Below are positions 25,541 through 34,522 of a DNA stretch of 64,000 nt, piece after piece; positions within the stretch are counted from its first letter, which is position 1; every line of letters starts with the position of its first letter. The position numbers and the translations under genes were made by a program. The stretch comes from an uncultured Opitutia bacterium. GTDB lineage: Bacteria > Verrucomicrobiota > Verrucomicrobiia > Opitutales > Opitutaceae. Where the stretch lies: NCBI GenBank assembly GCA_903877135.1, contig CAIRCN010000006.1, positions 246,234 through 310,233 on the forward strand. The letters run 5' to 3'. The notes beneath the pieces were generated by a model. That model saw only the letters and a program-made list of their open reading frames with translations, searched no databases and was not told the DNA's origin.

Positions 25541-26653
25541 CTACCAGACTTCGACGGGGCCCTTCGGCACCGGGATGGCCGAACGGTCAAGTGCGCTGTC
25601 GTCGCTTGGGTCGCGCATGAATGAGGCGACCATCGGTGCGGGGGCGAATTTCGCGCGCAGCCCGCCGGCTTCGTCGCAGAACTGGGCCCGCCACGCGAGA
25701 TAGCTGGCGATCACCGCCTCGAAGTCCGCACGCGATTTGATGGTGATGATGCCGGTCTTGAACGGCTTGGCGGGTCCAAACCGCTTGGCATACCACGGCG
25801 CGACCTTGCGGAAAAGCCGGGAGCCGTGCTCCTCGCCATAAAACTCGACGTAGCGCTCGAAATGCCGCCGCAGGACGCGGAGTCGCTCGTTGAAATCCGG
25901 CTCCGGCGTGAGCTCGCCGGTCCGCAGGTAATGGTCGGTGCGGCGAAAAATCCACGGATCGTAGAACGCGCCGCGCCCGATGCTCACGCCGGCGCAGCCA
26001 GTTTCGTCGAGCATGTGCTTCGCCGCTCCGGGTGTGGTGATGTCGCCATTGCCAATCACCGGAATGCTGCGCACGGCTTGGACCACGGCGCGGATGCCGG
26101 CGAGATTGACCGTGCCGCTGAAACCCTGTGCGCGGGTCCGCCCGTGGACGAAGATCGCCGCAACGCCTGCATCCTCCAGCACGCGGGCGAGGTCCGGCGC
26201 GGTGAGGTTGTCGTCGTCCCAGCCGAGGCGCATCTTGGCGGTGACAGGAATTTTCACCGCGCCGATCATCCCGCGGACGAGCGAAGCGGTCTTGGCGAGC
26301 TCGGTCATCATGGCGGAGCCGCCGCCGATGCTGACGACCTTCCTCACGGGGCAGCCCATGTTGATGTCGACGGTTTGCGCGCCCAGTTCCTGACACATCA
26401 CTGCGGCGTCGCGCATTTCCTCGGGCACGCTGCCGAAGAGCTGGATCGCGAGCGGCCGGTCCTCGGGCGAGGAGGCGACGAGTTGGAGGGCGACTCGATT
26501 GCGCTCGAGGAGCGAGCGGGCGTTGACGAGATCAGTCGTGGCCCAGTCGAGACCCCCGAGCTCGCGCAGGGTAAGCCGCATGGGCAGGTTGGTGTAGCCC
26601 GCCAGCGGCGAGAGAAAGAGATTCGACGAAAGCGGGTGCTGCCCGATGCGCAT
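25541..26653 (-). CDS. tRNA-dihydrouridine synthase
   Basis: The 370-residue protein (start MRIGQHPLSSN; a 19-residue upstream extension was rejected) is an FMN TIM-barrel enzyme. It shows LSPLAGYTNLPMR at the start, the signature VDINMGCPVRKV with the catalytic cysteine, TAKMRLGWDD, FVHGRTRAQGFSG and PVIGNGDITTPG. It reduces uridines to dihydrouridine in the D-loop of tRNA. Subfamily (DusA, DusB or DusC) was not assigned; the active-site pattern is nearest DusB. The C-terminal 30 residues are an unusual acidic tail. Confidence 0.9.
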   Translation of the reverse strand: MRIGQHPLSSNLFLSPLAGYTNLPMRLTLRELGGLDWATTDLVNARSLLERNRVALQLVASSPEDRPLAIQLFGSVPEEMRDAAVMCQELGAQTVDINMGCPVRKVVSIGGGSAMMTELAKTASLVRGMIGAVKIPVTAKMRLGWDDDNLTAPDLARVLEDAGVAAIFVHGRTRAQGFSGTVNLAGIRAVVQAVRSIPVIGNGDITTPGAAKHMLDETGCAGVSIGRGAFYDPWIFRRTDHYLRTGELTPEPDFNERLRVLRRHFERYVEFYGEEHGSRLFRKVAPWYAKRFGPAKPFKTGIITIKSRADFEAVIASYLAWRAQFCDEAGGLRAKFAPAPMVASFMRDPSDDSALDRSAIPVPKGPVEVW

Positions 26654-26722
26654 GCAGTGAATGCTAAGCTGACGTTTCTGTGCCGCAACCTTGCAGAAAG
26701 TGACCACCAACGGCTCAGGTCC

Positions 26723-27706
26723 TCACGCGTCCACGGCGCGTTCGAGCATGTAGAGGGCGTCGAGGGGCGTGAGCTCGCGGTGGCTGTCGACGCGCTGCTT
26801 AATGAAACGGAAGGGATAAGCGATCTCCTCAGTCATCCACGGGGCCTGGGTGTCGAAGCTGCTGAAGGGAGCGCCGTGGTAAAGATTGCGCCGGATAGCG
26901 TGGAGGGCGTTGAGGAAATTCTGGCGCGGCACCGCAACGGCGACTCCGTCGATGGGCGCCGTTATCTGGTCGGTGTCACTGACAATCTCCAGGTAAACCG
27001 CGTAGGGGTTGGCGATCGCGGTGTTCTTCTGCTGGTCGATCGGGTTGATCATTTGATAGCGGAGCAGCGTGTTGCGGATTTCGGCGGCGGCGTCCTGGCG
27101 GCTTTGCAGGAACGGGTCGCGGGACAGGCCGGCCTTCACGATCTCATTCACCGAGGCGAGGTCCTCGAAAATCAGTTGCCGGTGCAACACGATCAGGTCG
27201 ACCAAGTGGTGCGTCACGAGGTTCAGGAATGAGGCGAAAAAAAGCGGTTCATGCTGATGCAGGCGGTCGAGGAGCGAGCGGATGACGTCGGGTTCGCGGA
27301 CGAGCCCGGCCACGATTTCGCCGCGGGCGTGCAACTCGGCAAGCTGCTGGGCGCTGCGGTGGGGTTTGTCCGATGTGGCTACTTCACGGACCAGCGCGCG
27401 GTGCGCGGCGGAGGCAGGCCGAATCTCGCCGGCGAGGAACCGGCTCTTGTCCTCCAGCCACTGAATGGCGGGCCAGCGATCTGCGTCGCCCACATAATAC
27501 AACATCCAACGATCGTCGGCAGACAAGCCGGCGGCGTATGTGAACGGGACATTGGCGAGCAAGGAGTTGGCGATGGCGTTGGCCTCTGCGTCGGCGGCTT
27601 CGACGGCGAACAGGGACCAGAGGCCGGTGTCGATCTCGACGTTGCCACCGTGATCACGGATTTGCGGACCGAGAAAATTGCGCAGCGTTTGGTCGTCGAT
27701 CTCCAT
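26723..27706 (-). CDS. Hypothetical protein
   Basis: This 327-residue protein (start MEIDDQTLRNFLG; 11 upstream residues dropped) was not recognised. It has no signal peptide or membrane helix. The sequence is acidic and mostly helical in appearance, with a mixed region near 60-110 (WMLYYVGDADRW) and a helical middle (SLLDRLHQHEPLFFASFLNL). It sits on the same strand as the dihydrouridine synthase gene, 69 bases upstream of it, and diverges from the S2P protease gene. Balanced composition and codon use like its neighbours support it as a real gene. Confidence 0.65.
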   Translation of the reverse strand: MEIDDQTLRNFLGPQIRDHGGNVEIDTGLWSLFAVEAADAEANAIANSLLANVPFTYAAGLSADDRWMLYYVGDADRWPAIQWLEDKSRFLAGEIRPASAAHRALVREVATSDKPHRSAQQLAELHARGEIVAGLVREPDVIRSLLDRLHQHEPLFFASFLNLVTHHLVDLIVLHRQLIFEDLASVNEIVKAGLSRDPFLQSRQDAAAEIRNTLLRYQMINPIDQQKNTAIANPYAVYLEIVSDTDQITAPIDGVAVAVPRQNFLNALHAIRRNLYHGAPFSSFDTQAPWMTEEIAYPFRFIKQRVDSHRELTPLDALYMLERAVDA

Positions 27707-27842
27707 CGGTGGTGCTGTTGCGAAGGGAAAGCATGGCACCCGTGGAGTGGAGGTGCAATACAGACGTGGGGGAAAAACTCAGGGCGAGCTGATTTTTCGC
27801 ACAACGGATTGCGCTTTGTGGGACGGCCGCTAGCCCTCGCGC

Positions 27843-28754
27843 ATGACGCCGGTCAAACAAGGTTCCATCCGTCTTTTCCGCCTGTGGGGCATCGAGGTGT
27901 TTCTCCACTGGTCGTGGTTTCTCGTGGCGATCTATTCGATCTCCACGCGTGTGCCCAAATACCAGTCGCCGCTCTGGGGCGTGCTGGAATACCTCACGCT
28001 GTTCCTGATCGTGCTGATGCATGAGTTCGGCCACGTGACGGCCTGCCGGCGCGTCGGTGGCCAGTCGGATGAGATCGTGCTCTGGCCGCTAGGCGGCGTG
28101 GCCTACGTGGCGCCGCCATCGCGGCCGGGCGCCACGCTCTGGAGCATCGCCGCCGGGCCGCTCGTCAACGTGGCGTTGCTGCCGGTGCTGATCGGCCTGG
28201 CCTATCTCGATCTCCGCGCGGGCTGGCGGCAGCAGTTTCCCGATCTGCACACGTTCATCCGGACAGTCGCGATCATGAACGTGGGACTGCTGTTTTTCAA
28301 CCTGCTGCCCGTCTACCCACTCGATGGCGGGCAAATCCTGCGCGCGCTGCTGTGGTTTCCCTTCGGCAAGGCGCGCAGCCTGATGATCGCCACCGTGGTC
28401 GGTTTTCTGGGCGGAGCGGGTCTGGTCGGGCTGGCGGTTGCGCAAAGCTCCGTCTGGATCGGGATCATGGCGTTTTTCCTGCTCTCGTATTGCTGGCGCA
28501 GTTTCCAGCAGGCCCGGGCACTGCTGAAAGTCGAGCGGCTGCCGCGGCGACCGGAATTTGCCTGCCCCGACTGCCGCAGCTCGCCGCCGACGGGAAATTA
28601 CTGGCGGTGCAAGCAGTGCGCACAGCCGTTCGACCCGTTTGCCAGCGGGGCGGTGTGCCCGCAATGCGGCGCGGTGCACGAGGTGACATTCTGCCCCGAC
28701 TGCGGCTGCGCGCGGGCGCTGCGCTCATGGGACAAGTCGATTCTCGACGCGTGA
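27843..28754 (+). CDS. Site-2 protease (M50) with C-terminal zinc ribbons
   Basis: The 303-residue integral membrane zinc protease has the HEFGH active site (H60-H64) and the second motif NLLPVYPLDGG (N153, D161), the two signatures of S2P/SpoIVFB proteases. About six membrane segments surround them. After residue 235 a cytoplasmic tail carries two four-cysteine sites: C241/C244/C256/C259 and C272/C275/C284/C287, which look like tandem zinc ribbons. S2P enzymes cut membrane-anchored regulators such as anti-sigma factors. The ribbon tail is an uncommon addition that may select the substrate. The next gene, 15 bases on, encodes another intramembrane protease. Confidence 0.9.
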   Translation: MTPVKQGSIRLFRLWGIEVFLHWSWFLVAIYSISTRVPKYQSPLWGVLEYLTLFLIVLMHEFGHVTACRRVGGQSDEIVLWPLGGVAYVAPPSRPGATLWSIAAGPLVNVALLPVLIGLAYLDLRAGWRQQFPDLHTFIRTVAIMNVGLLFFNLLPVYPLDGGQILRALLWFPFGKARSLMIATVVGFLGGAGLVGLAVAQSSVWIGIMAFFLLSYCWRSFQQARALLKVERLPRRPEFACPDCRSSPPTGNYWRCKQCAQPFDPFASGAVCPQCGAVHEVTFCPDCGCARALRSWDKSILDA

Positions 28755-28769
28755 AGGCCGCGGGGTAGC

Positions 28770-29657
28770 GTGGCCGGCGTGATTCCGACTTTCACGCTGC
28801 TGGCGCTCGCGATTCTCGCGCTGTGGCTCGGGGGTGACGACCACGCCGCGGTTTCGCGCCGGAGCGTCTGGGGGCTGCTCTTCGGCGCCTCGCTGGCGGC
28901 AGCGCTGCTCTACGGCGTGGTGAAGCCGGTCGGGCTCGTGTGGGTGGCGGCGTTCGCGCTGGCGGTGTTTGCCTTTTCGCGTCCGCGGGCGGGGCGCAGA
29001 CAGGTAGTGATTTCCGCGGTGGCGATCCTAGCGCTGGCGGCGGGGTTGATGCTGCACCGGCTGCCGGGTTTCCACAATCCGTGCGTCATGGCGGTGCGGT
29101 TCACTCCTGATGCGGTGCCGTTCACCCTGTATCTCAACTATGACAAGACGCTCATAGGGCTCCTTCTCCTCGGCTGGTGCCATCCGCGGATCGCGCGCGC
29201 CCACGAGTGGCGGGCGATGCTCGCCGCCGCGGCGTCGTGGGCGGCCGTGCTGATCGCGCTCGTCCTGACACTCTCGCTCGCTGTGGGCTCCGTGCGGTTC
29301 GAGCCGAAGTTTCCGGCGCAGGCGGCGCTGTGGGCCGGCGTGAACCTGCTCTTCGTCTGCTTGGCGGAGGAGGCGCTGTTCCGCGGTTTTATTCAGGCGC
29401 AACTGCAGCGCTGGTGGCAGCGCGTGCCGGGCGGGGCGTGGCTGGCGCTGAGCGCGGCCGCGGTGCTGTTCGGTCTCGTGCATGCGGCGGGCGGCGCCGT
29501 CTACGTGGCGTTGGCGACAGTGGCGGGGCTCGGCTACGGGTGGATTTACCGGCGCACACAGCGCATCGAGGCGAGCATCCTCACGCATTTCGCCCTGAAC
29601 GCCCTGCATTTTTTCGCGTTCACCTATCCGGCGTTGCAGCAGGCGGGCCGGGCCTGA
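28770..29657 (+). CDS. CPBP-family glutamic intramembrane protease
   Basis: The 295-residue protein starts at a GTG (MAGVIPTFTLL) and has about eight hydrophobic segments. The CPBP/Abi block has motif 1 EEALFRGFIQAQ (near residue 200), motif 2 LFGLVHAAGG and motif 3 FALNALHFFAF. These carry the glutamate and histidines expected for the Rce1-type active site. Family members process prenylated proteins or bacteriocin-related peptides, or cleave membrane regulators. The gene lies 15 bases after the S2P gene, so the two form an operon. Confidence 0.88.
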   Translation: MAGVIPTFTLLALAILALWLGGDDHAAVSRRSVWGLLFGASLAAALLYGVVKPVGLVWVAAFALAVFAFSRPRAGRRQVVISAVAILALAAGLMLHRLPGFHNPCVMAVRFTPDAVPFTLYLNYDKTLIGLLLLGWCHPRIARAHEWRAMLAAAASWAAVLIALVLTLSLAVGSVRFEPKFPAQAALWAGVNLLFVCLAEEALFRGFIQAQLQRWWQRVPGGAWLALSAAAVLFGLVHAAGGAVYVALATVAGLGYGWIYRRTQRIEASILTHFALNALHFFAFTYPALQQAGRA

Positions 29658-29747
29658 CGGGTTGGCTTGGAGAGGAGGCCGGCCCGCAGTTAAACGCTCG
29701 CCAAACTGGTTTGCTTGGTTTCTCTCTGGCGGTCTTACCGCCCTGCC

Positions 29748-30245
29748 ATGCCGATCCGCCTGCCTTTTTTTGCCATCCTCCTTGCCCTGCTGTTCGGCTG
29801 CGAGACCGGCCCGGAATTTTCGGTGGAAGGAACCTATGTGCCGCCGCGGGCCGGCACTGTGGCGGTGGCCACCATCAGGGGTTCCCTCATCAAGGACAGC
29901 GGATTCCTCGAAGGCGACCACCTGGGTTTTGTGATGATGATCGACGCCATGTTTGTTCGTGGCTCTGAAAGCAACCCGATGGAGCCGTTGGCGCTGGCTC
30001 CGGGCCGGCACAGCATCGTCGCGAAATATCTGCACTCCAACTTTCAGACGCAGGCCTTTCTCACTTTCGAGGCTGCGGCGGGCGACGCCTACCAGCTCAT
30101 GATCAAAAACGGCACCGAGGCGCCAGATGAGCAGCGCTATTGCGAATTCTGGATTGCCGACCTGACGACCGGAAAATCCGTCAGCGAGGTGCATCACCGG
30201 CGCGTGTCGGGCGGGAAAACCTCTTCGACGTTCTCGGCGCGCTAA
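29748..30245 (+). CDS. Lipoprotein of unknown function
   Basis: The 165-residue product (start MPIRLPFFAILLALLFGC; an upstream in-frame start adds 11 residues) has a lipobox LFGC and a mature beta-rich domain (TVAVATIRGSLIKDSG, LAPGRHSIVAKY, YQLMIKNGTE, FWIADLTTGKSV). The layout suggests a cell-envelope-anchored beta-sandwich. The family was not recognised. It may belong to the transcription unit of the two intramembrane proteases. A 5-bp hairpin (GGCGG/CCGCC, 29728-29742) sits directly before the start. Confidence 0.7.
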   Translation: MPIRLPFFAILLALLFGCETGPEFSVEGTYVPPRAGTVAVATIRGSLIKDSGFLEGDHLGFVMMIDAMFVRGSESNPMEPLALAPGRHSIVAKYLHSNFQTQAFLTFEAAAGDAYQLMIKNGTEAPDEQRYCEFWIADLTTGKSVSEVHHRRVSGGKTSSTFSAR

Positions 30246-30332
30246 ACGCCGTGGGTGCGGCCTAGCGGTCAGCCAGCGATCCGGCCGGTCCCTTCTGCTT
30301 TCCACCAATAATACATGCCTGTTTTTCGTGCT

Positions 30333-31367
30333 ATGAAATCGAGCGTGGATATGTTGCTGCTCTGCCTGGCCTCTGTCGCGGCGGTGCGCGGCGCCGACGC
30401 CCCGGCCGTGCGCCTGACAGCACAACCTGGCTGGGTGATTTTCGCCCCAGGCAAGGAGGCTTACGCCTATCGCTACGGGCCGTCGCTGATCATGAATTCC
30501 GATGGCTCGCTGGACGTCTGGTTCGCCTCGCCCGGTGGCAAGGCGGCCGACGGCACCTCGGAATGGGACTGGATCCGACACAAGCGCTCACCGGATGGCG
30601 GCAAGACTTGGGGGCCCGAGACCGTTGTGCTGCGGCCAACAGCTGGCTCCCGCGACCGGTTTTCGGTGTGCGACCCCGGAGTCGTGCGGTTTGGCGGTTG
30701 GTATTACCTTGGGGTTACCAGCGTGGACAACGAACCTGGTAACCGGAATTGCGTTTTTGTGGCGCGTTCCCAGTCACCCACGGGACCGTTCGAGAAGTGG
30801 AATGGCCGGGGCTGGGGCGGAGCCCCGATGCCGCTAATCGAGTTCACGACTCCCGCCGAAGCCTGGGGCGCGGGCGAGCCGAGTTTCGTCGTCAAGGACT
30901 CGACCCTTTATGTCTATTATACCTGGTGGGTGACGAAGAATCCCGACGGACCGACCTGCAACCAGACGCGCGTCGCCACCGCACCCACCGACGATCCCAA
31001 CTGGCCGGCCCGACTGCGCCAGCGTGTGATCGCCTTCGACCGGGTCGCCGACGAGGACTCCGCCGACGTGAAATACGTCGACGACCTGAAACTGTTCCTG
31101 GCTACCTCGACTGCGAGCCGCATGGGACCGAATGCGCACATCGTCTATCGCACGTCCGCGGACGGCCTGCGGTTCAGCGCCCCGGCCAAGCTCACAGAGA
31201 ATGTGAAGGCTTGGTGTCACAATGCCGGCATCTCCGGCACGGCCGACGGACACATCCCTGTCGGCATGATCCCGCTCTTGGGTTACGCCTACAGCTACGA
31301 GCCCAAGAGCAGTTGGGGTTATTGGCACACGTTCTTCCAGCCTGTGAAAATCGAGCGCGCCCCCTGA
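30333..31367 (+). CDS. Secreted BNR/sialidase-like beta-propeller protein
   Basis: The 344-residue protein starts MKSSVDMLLLCLASVAAVRG, a signal peptide; an ATG at 30315 adds six residues. An Asp-box motif (RSPDGGKTWGP) and repeated strands (YRYGPSLIMNSDGSLDVWF, RFSVCDPGVVRFGGWYYLG, WGAGEPSFVVKDSTLYVYY) indicate a five- or six-bladed propeller like sialidases or GH43/GH117-type hydrolases. The catalytic class cannot be fixed from sequence alone. It opens the carbohydrate-related stretch on the plus strand. Confidence 0.7.
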   Translation: MKSSVDMLLLCLASVAAVRGADAPAVRLTAQPGWVIFAPGKEAYAYRYGPSLIMNSDGSLDVWFASPGGKAADGTSEWDWIRHKRSPDGGKTWGPETVVLRPTAGSRDRFSVCDPGVVRFGGWYYLGVTSVDNEPGNRNCVFVARSQSPTGPFEKWNGRGWGGAPMPLIEFTTPAEAWGAGEPSFVVKDSTLYVYYTWWVTKNPDGPTCNQTRVATAPTDDPNWPARLRQRVIAFDRVADEDSADVKYVDDLKLFLATSTASRMGPNAHIVYRTSADGLRFSAPAKLTENVKAWCHNAGISGTADGHIPVGMIPLLGYAYSYEPKSSWGYWHTFFQPVKIERAP

Positions 31368-31475
31368 GTGCCCTGCCGGATGATTACTCCTTAAGCTGGT
31401 GCCCGGCAGTGCCGATTATCCCTGTGCCTCTGCGCTGGGGTTATTTTTCAACCGGCGCCACTGGAAATCTCCGCC

Positions 31476-32354
31476 ATGCCTACGTCGTCCCTCACCGCTA
31501 CCCTGGCCCGCAAACCCTCGCTAGAGCAAATCCGCGCCGCTATCGGTCGGATCGAGAATTTCTCGCCCGCGCCGCGCATCCTTGGCCGCGCCCTCGTGCT
31601 CATGCGCGACGCCCAGTGCGATGTCGCGACGGTCGCCAGCCTGATCCGTGGCGACCCGGCGCTGGCCAGCGATATCATCCGCATTGCCAACAGCGCCTAC
31701 TTTGCGGGCGAACAGCGCGTCCAGAGCGTTGAGCAAGCGCTCCAGCGGATCGGTTACCGCCAGGCCATGCGCCTGCTCACGCTCGCGGTGTCGCGCATCG
31801 TCACGCTGGGCAATCTTTCCAACTATTGCATCCCTGCCGAGGATTTCTGGGCCGAGAGCCTGTTCAACGGCCTCTTCATGGAGGAACTCGCCGAAGCCAC
31901 GGGCGGGGCCGATCCGGGCGCCGCCTACACCGCTGGGTTGCTGCGCTACATCGGCCGTCTCGCGATCAACCAGAGCATCGACGCCGCGGGCGGCGGCGTG
32001 TTCTGGCTCGGCACTGAGACGCTCACCGAGTGGGAGGTGGAAAATGTGGGCCTCACGCACGCCGGGGCCGGCGGCATGCTGCTGCGCCGCTGGCATTTTC
32101 CCGAGGAGCTCGTCGTCGCCTGCGAGGCCCAGGAGCATCCGGCCCTGCTGCCGAAGCCCAGCTGGCTCGCCTCGGCGTTGTTTTTCGTCTCGTCCGTGCT
32201 GCCGCAGGATTTCGACCAGCCCTTCACGCCGGCGCTGGCACCCATCGCCGACAGCGATTTCCTGCACCCCAACGGCCTGACCGTGGAGGCGGTGGAGATC
32301 ATCTTCGCCACCGCGTGCGACGCCTACCAGGAAATCCGCCAGTCGCTCAACTGA
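31476..32354 (+). CDS. HDOD-domain signalling protein
   Basis: The 292-residue protein carries an HDOD domain over about 20-220, with FSPAPRILGRALVLM, ASLIRGDPALASDIIRIAN, QALQRIGYRQAMRL and AAYTAGLLRYIGRLAI. HDOD domains resemble HD phosphohydrolases without the catalytic His-Asp pair and act in signalling, often with c-di-GMP or stress pathways. No other output domain is present. It starts 108 bases after the BNR gene; that gap contains a 7-bp inverted repeat (31373-31379 with 31403-31409) but no clear terminator. Confidence 0.88.
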   Translation: MPTSSLTATLARKPSLEQIRAAIGRIENFSPAPRILGRALVLMRDAQCDVATVASLIRGDPALASDIIRIANSAYFAGEQRVQSVEQALQRIGYRQAMRLLTLAVSRIVTLGNLSNYCIPAEDFWAESLFNGLFMEELAEATGGADPGAAYTAGLLRYIGRLAINQSIDAAGGGVFWLGTETLTEWEVENVGLTHAGAGGMLLRRWHFPEELVVACEAQEHPALLPKPSWLASALFFVSSVLPQDFDQPFTPALAPIADSDFLHPNGLTVEAVEIIFATACDAYQEIRQSLN

Positions 32355-32445
32355 CGCGCGGTGCGGCTTGCACTTTTACGTCCGCGCGTGAGTCTCGGCG
32401 GGACAAGGTTACATCTCTCGCGAACCGGTCCCCAAGTTCCCGCCC

Positions 32446-34491
32446 ATGCCAGCACTCAGCGACCACCTGAACCTCGATCACCCCGGCCTCGAATCCGTCC
32501 GCGCCGCCATCGCACGCGACGACTCCGCCACGGCGGGCGCGCTGCTCCTCGCTTACTACGCCGGGCAGCGGCAGGAGCGTTGCTTGGATTTTTGGGATTT
32601 GGCCGGGCCCGAGGATTATCAGCCGATGCCGTGGGGCGCATCCTCCACGCACGACCAGTTGTGGAAAAATTCCCCTGAGCGCGTGACGGCCGGGCTGCTC
32701 TACGCCTCGGGCCACACCTTTGATTTCTCGCGGGACGCCGAAATCGACTGGTGCAGCGACATCCGCCTCTGGGCGGATGGTGGCAAATATCCCCACGCCC
32801 AGGCACGCGTCATGTTGCGCCGGCTCTACTGGCTGCGCGCTCTCGATCTCTCCTACCTACGCGGCGATGCCGCGACGCAGGAGCGCGCGGCGACGCAATT
32901 TGCGCGGCTGATGCAGTCGTGGCTCGACCAGTGGGTCGAGGAGGAATACGCGGTCAACCACGCCATCGCCCTAGCCGACGCGATCGCGCAGTCGGGACTC
33001 GTGCGGAGCTGGTTTGTCTTTCTCCCCGCACCGCAAGTTTCCGCCGAACTCAAGCTGCGCCTGCTCCGGCACATCGCCGAGGGCGCGGCCGACGTGCTGC
33101 AGCGCGCGGTGTGGAACCCGTGGATCTGGGGGCTCAGCGAGGCGGCCGGCCTTGGGCTGACGGGTATTTTGCTGCCCGAGTTGAAGGCGGCGCTGGCGTG
33201 GCGGGCTCGTTGCTTCGAATTCGCGAACCGGTTTTTCCAGACCGAACTGCGGTCCGACGGCACGGTGAAAAAGATGCACTTCTGCCCGCACTATGCCGGC
33301 GGCACGGCGGCGTGGCCCCTCGCGTTTTATCCGCAGATCGCGAAGCTGGGCTACACCGAGGTGCTTGAGCCCGGAGCGCGTGCCGCGGCCGAGCGGCTGG
33401 TGGACTGGATCGCCGCAGTGCAGAAACCCGACAACACCGTGCCCCAAATCACTGCGTCCGACGCGCAGGGTTTTGCACGCTGGCTCATCGCCGGTGCCGC
33501 GAGTTTCGACCGGCCCGACTGGCTCCACGTTGCGACCGCGGGTCGCGAGGGCCGCGCGCCGGCGCACACCAGCCGCGTGCTGCCCGACGGCGGGGCGTTC
33601 TGCCTGCGCGACGGTTTCACCAAGGACGCGATGGTCGCCTGTTTTCACAATGGCGATTACCACAACCTCGAGCGCACGAGCCTCGCCCTCGATCTCTACG
33701 CGCTCGGCCGCACGCTGGTGACAGCGCCGGGCCGCTTCGGCTACTACCACCCTGAGTGGCTGCCCTACTTCGCCTCCGCCGGCTACAACACCCTGATGGT
33801 CGATGGCTCGGCGCACCAAATCTGGGGCAAGCATCCGTTGTGCCAGGGCGCGGGGCTGACGGACGCGTGCTGGCGGCTGGAGCCGGATTTTGACTGGGCG
33901 TGGGGCAGCCACTCGAACGGTTTCGACGCCGCGCCCGACGTGCGCTGGCAGCGCGGCCTACTTTTCGTCAAGGGCGGCTACTGGCTCGTCATCGACCGCG
34001 TGCACGGTCCCAGCGAGCACGACTTCTCGCTGCGCTGGCTGCTCACGCCATCGCGCACCGTCGTCGAGGCTGACGGCCTCACGGTCCACACCGACAACAC
34101 CGATGCCAACGTCCGTCTCGTGCCCGTGTTACCGGCAGGCGCGCAGCTCTGTATTTGGGAAGGCAGCAGCGACCCTTGGCGCGGCTGGTATTCGGCGGAG
34201 AACGGCAGCAAGATGCCCGCACCCCAGTTGGAATACACTTGGCGCGGCCCGCTCCCGGCGCTGATGGCGATGCTCATCGTGCCCTACCGAGCGACGCCTC
34301 CCGATCATGCGCTGGCGCTCGCCGAGACGTCTCCGGGCTGCTTCGAAGTGGTCGTCAGACACGCCGGCCGTGAAGACCGCGTGAGTCTGAATTTCCACGG
34401 CGAGGGTTCGGCCCGGCTTACGCGTGTTAGTGCTGGTGGCGCGTTGATCAACTACGAACTCACCGCCAAACAGGCGGCCACTCTTCTCTGA
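32446..34491 (+). CDS. Heparinase II/III-like polysaccharide lyase
   Basis: The 681-residue protein has an alpha-helical N-terminal toroid (WADGGKYPHAQARVMLRRLY, EEYAVNHAIALADAI) followed from about 370 by the beta-sandwich of the heparinase II/III superfamily (GGAFCLRDGFTKDAMVACF, HNGDYHNLERTSLALDLY, VKGGYWLVIDRVHG). Such lyases cleave uronic-acid-containing polysaccharides or oligosaccharides by beta-elimination. No signal peptide is visible, which suggests cytoplasmic action on oligomers. The SDR gene 31 bases downstream could process the unsaturated uronate product. Substrate unknown. Confidence 0.82.
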   Translation: MPALSDHLNLDHPGLESVRAAIARDDSATAGALLLAYYAGQRQERCLDFWDLAGPEDYQPMPWGASSTHDQLWKNSPERVTAGLLYASGHTFDFSRDAEIDWCSDIRLWADGGKYPHAQARVMLRRLYWLRALDLSYLRGDAATQERAATQFARLMQSWLDQWVEEEYAVNHAIALADAIAQSGLVRSWFVFLPAPQVSAELKLRLLRHIAEGAADVLQRAVWNPWIWGLSEAAGLGLTGILLPELKAALAWRARCFEFANRFFQTELRSDGTVKKMHFCPHYAGGTAAWPLAFYPQIAKLGYTEVLEPGARAAAERLVDWIAAVQKPDNTVPQITASDAQGFARWLIAGAASFDRPDWLHVATAGREGRAPAHTSRVLPDGGAFCLRDGFTKDAMVACFHNGDYHNLERTSLALDLYALGRTLVTAPGRFGYYHPEWLPYFASAGYNTLMVDGSAHQIWGKHPLCQGAGLTDACWRLEPDFDWAWGSHSNGFDAAPDVRWQRGLLFVKGGYWLVIDRVHGPSEHDFSLRWLLTPSRTVVEADGLTVHTDNTDANVRLVPVLPAGAQLCIWEGSSDPWRGWYSAENGSKMPAPQLEYTWRGPLPALMAMLIVPYRATPPDHALALAETSPGCFEVVVRHAGREDRVSLNFHGEGSARLTRVSAGGALINYELTAKQAATLL

Positions 34492-34522
34492 AACGGAGGC
34501 AATTCACGGAAAGGATCCGACA

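Noticed and set aside
25826..27232. Plus-strand frame of 468 codons
   Set aside because: Antisense to the tRNA-dihydrouridine synthase and part of the neighbouring hypothetical gene. The synthase signature with its catalytic Cys is on the minus strand.
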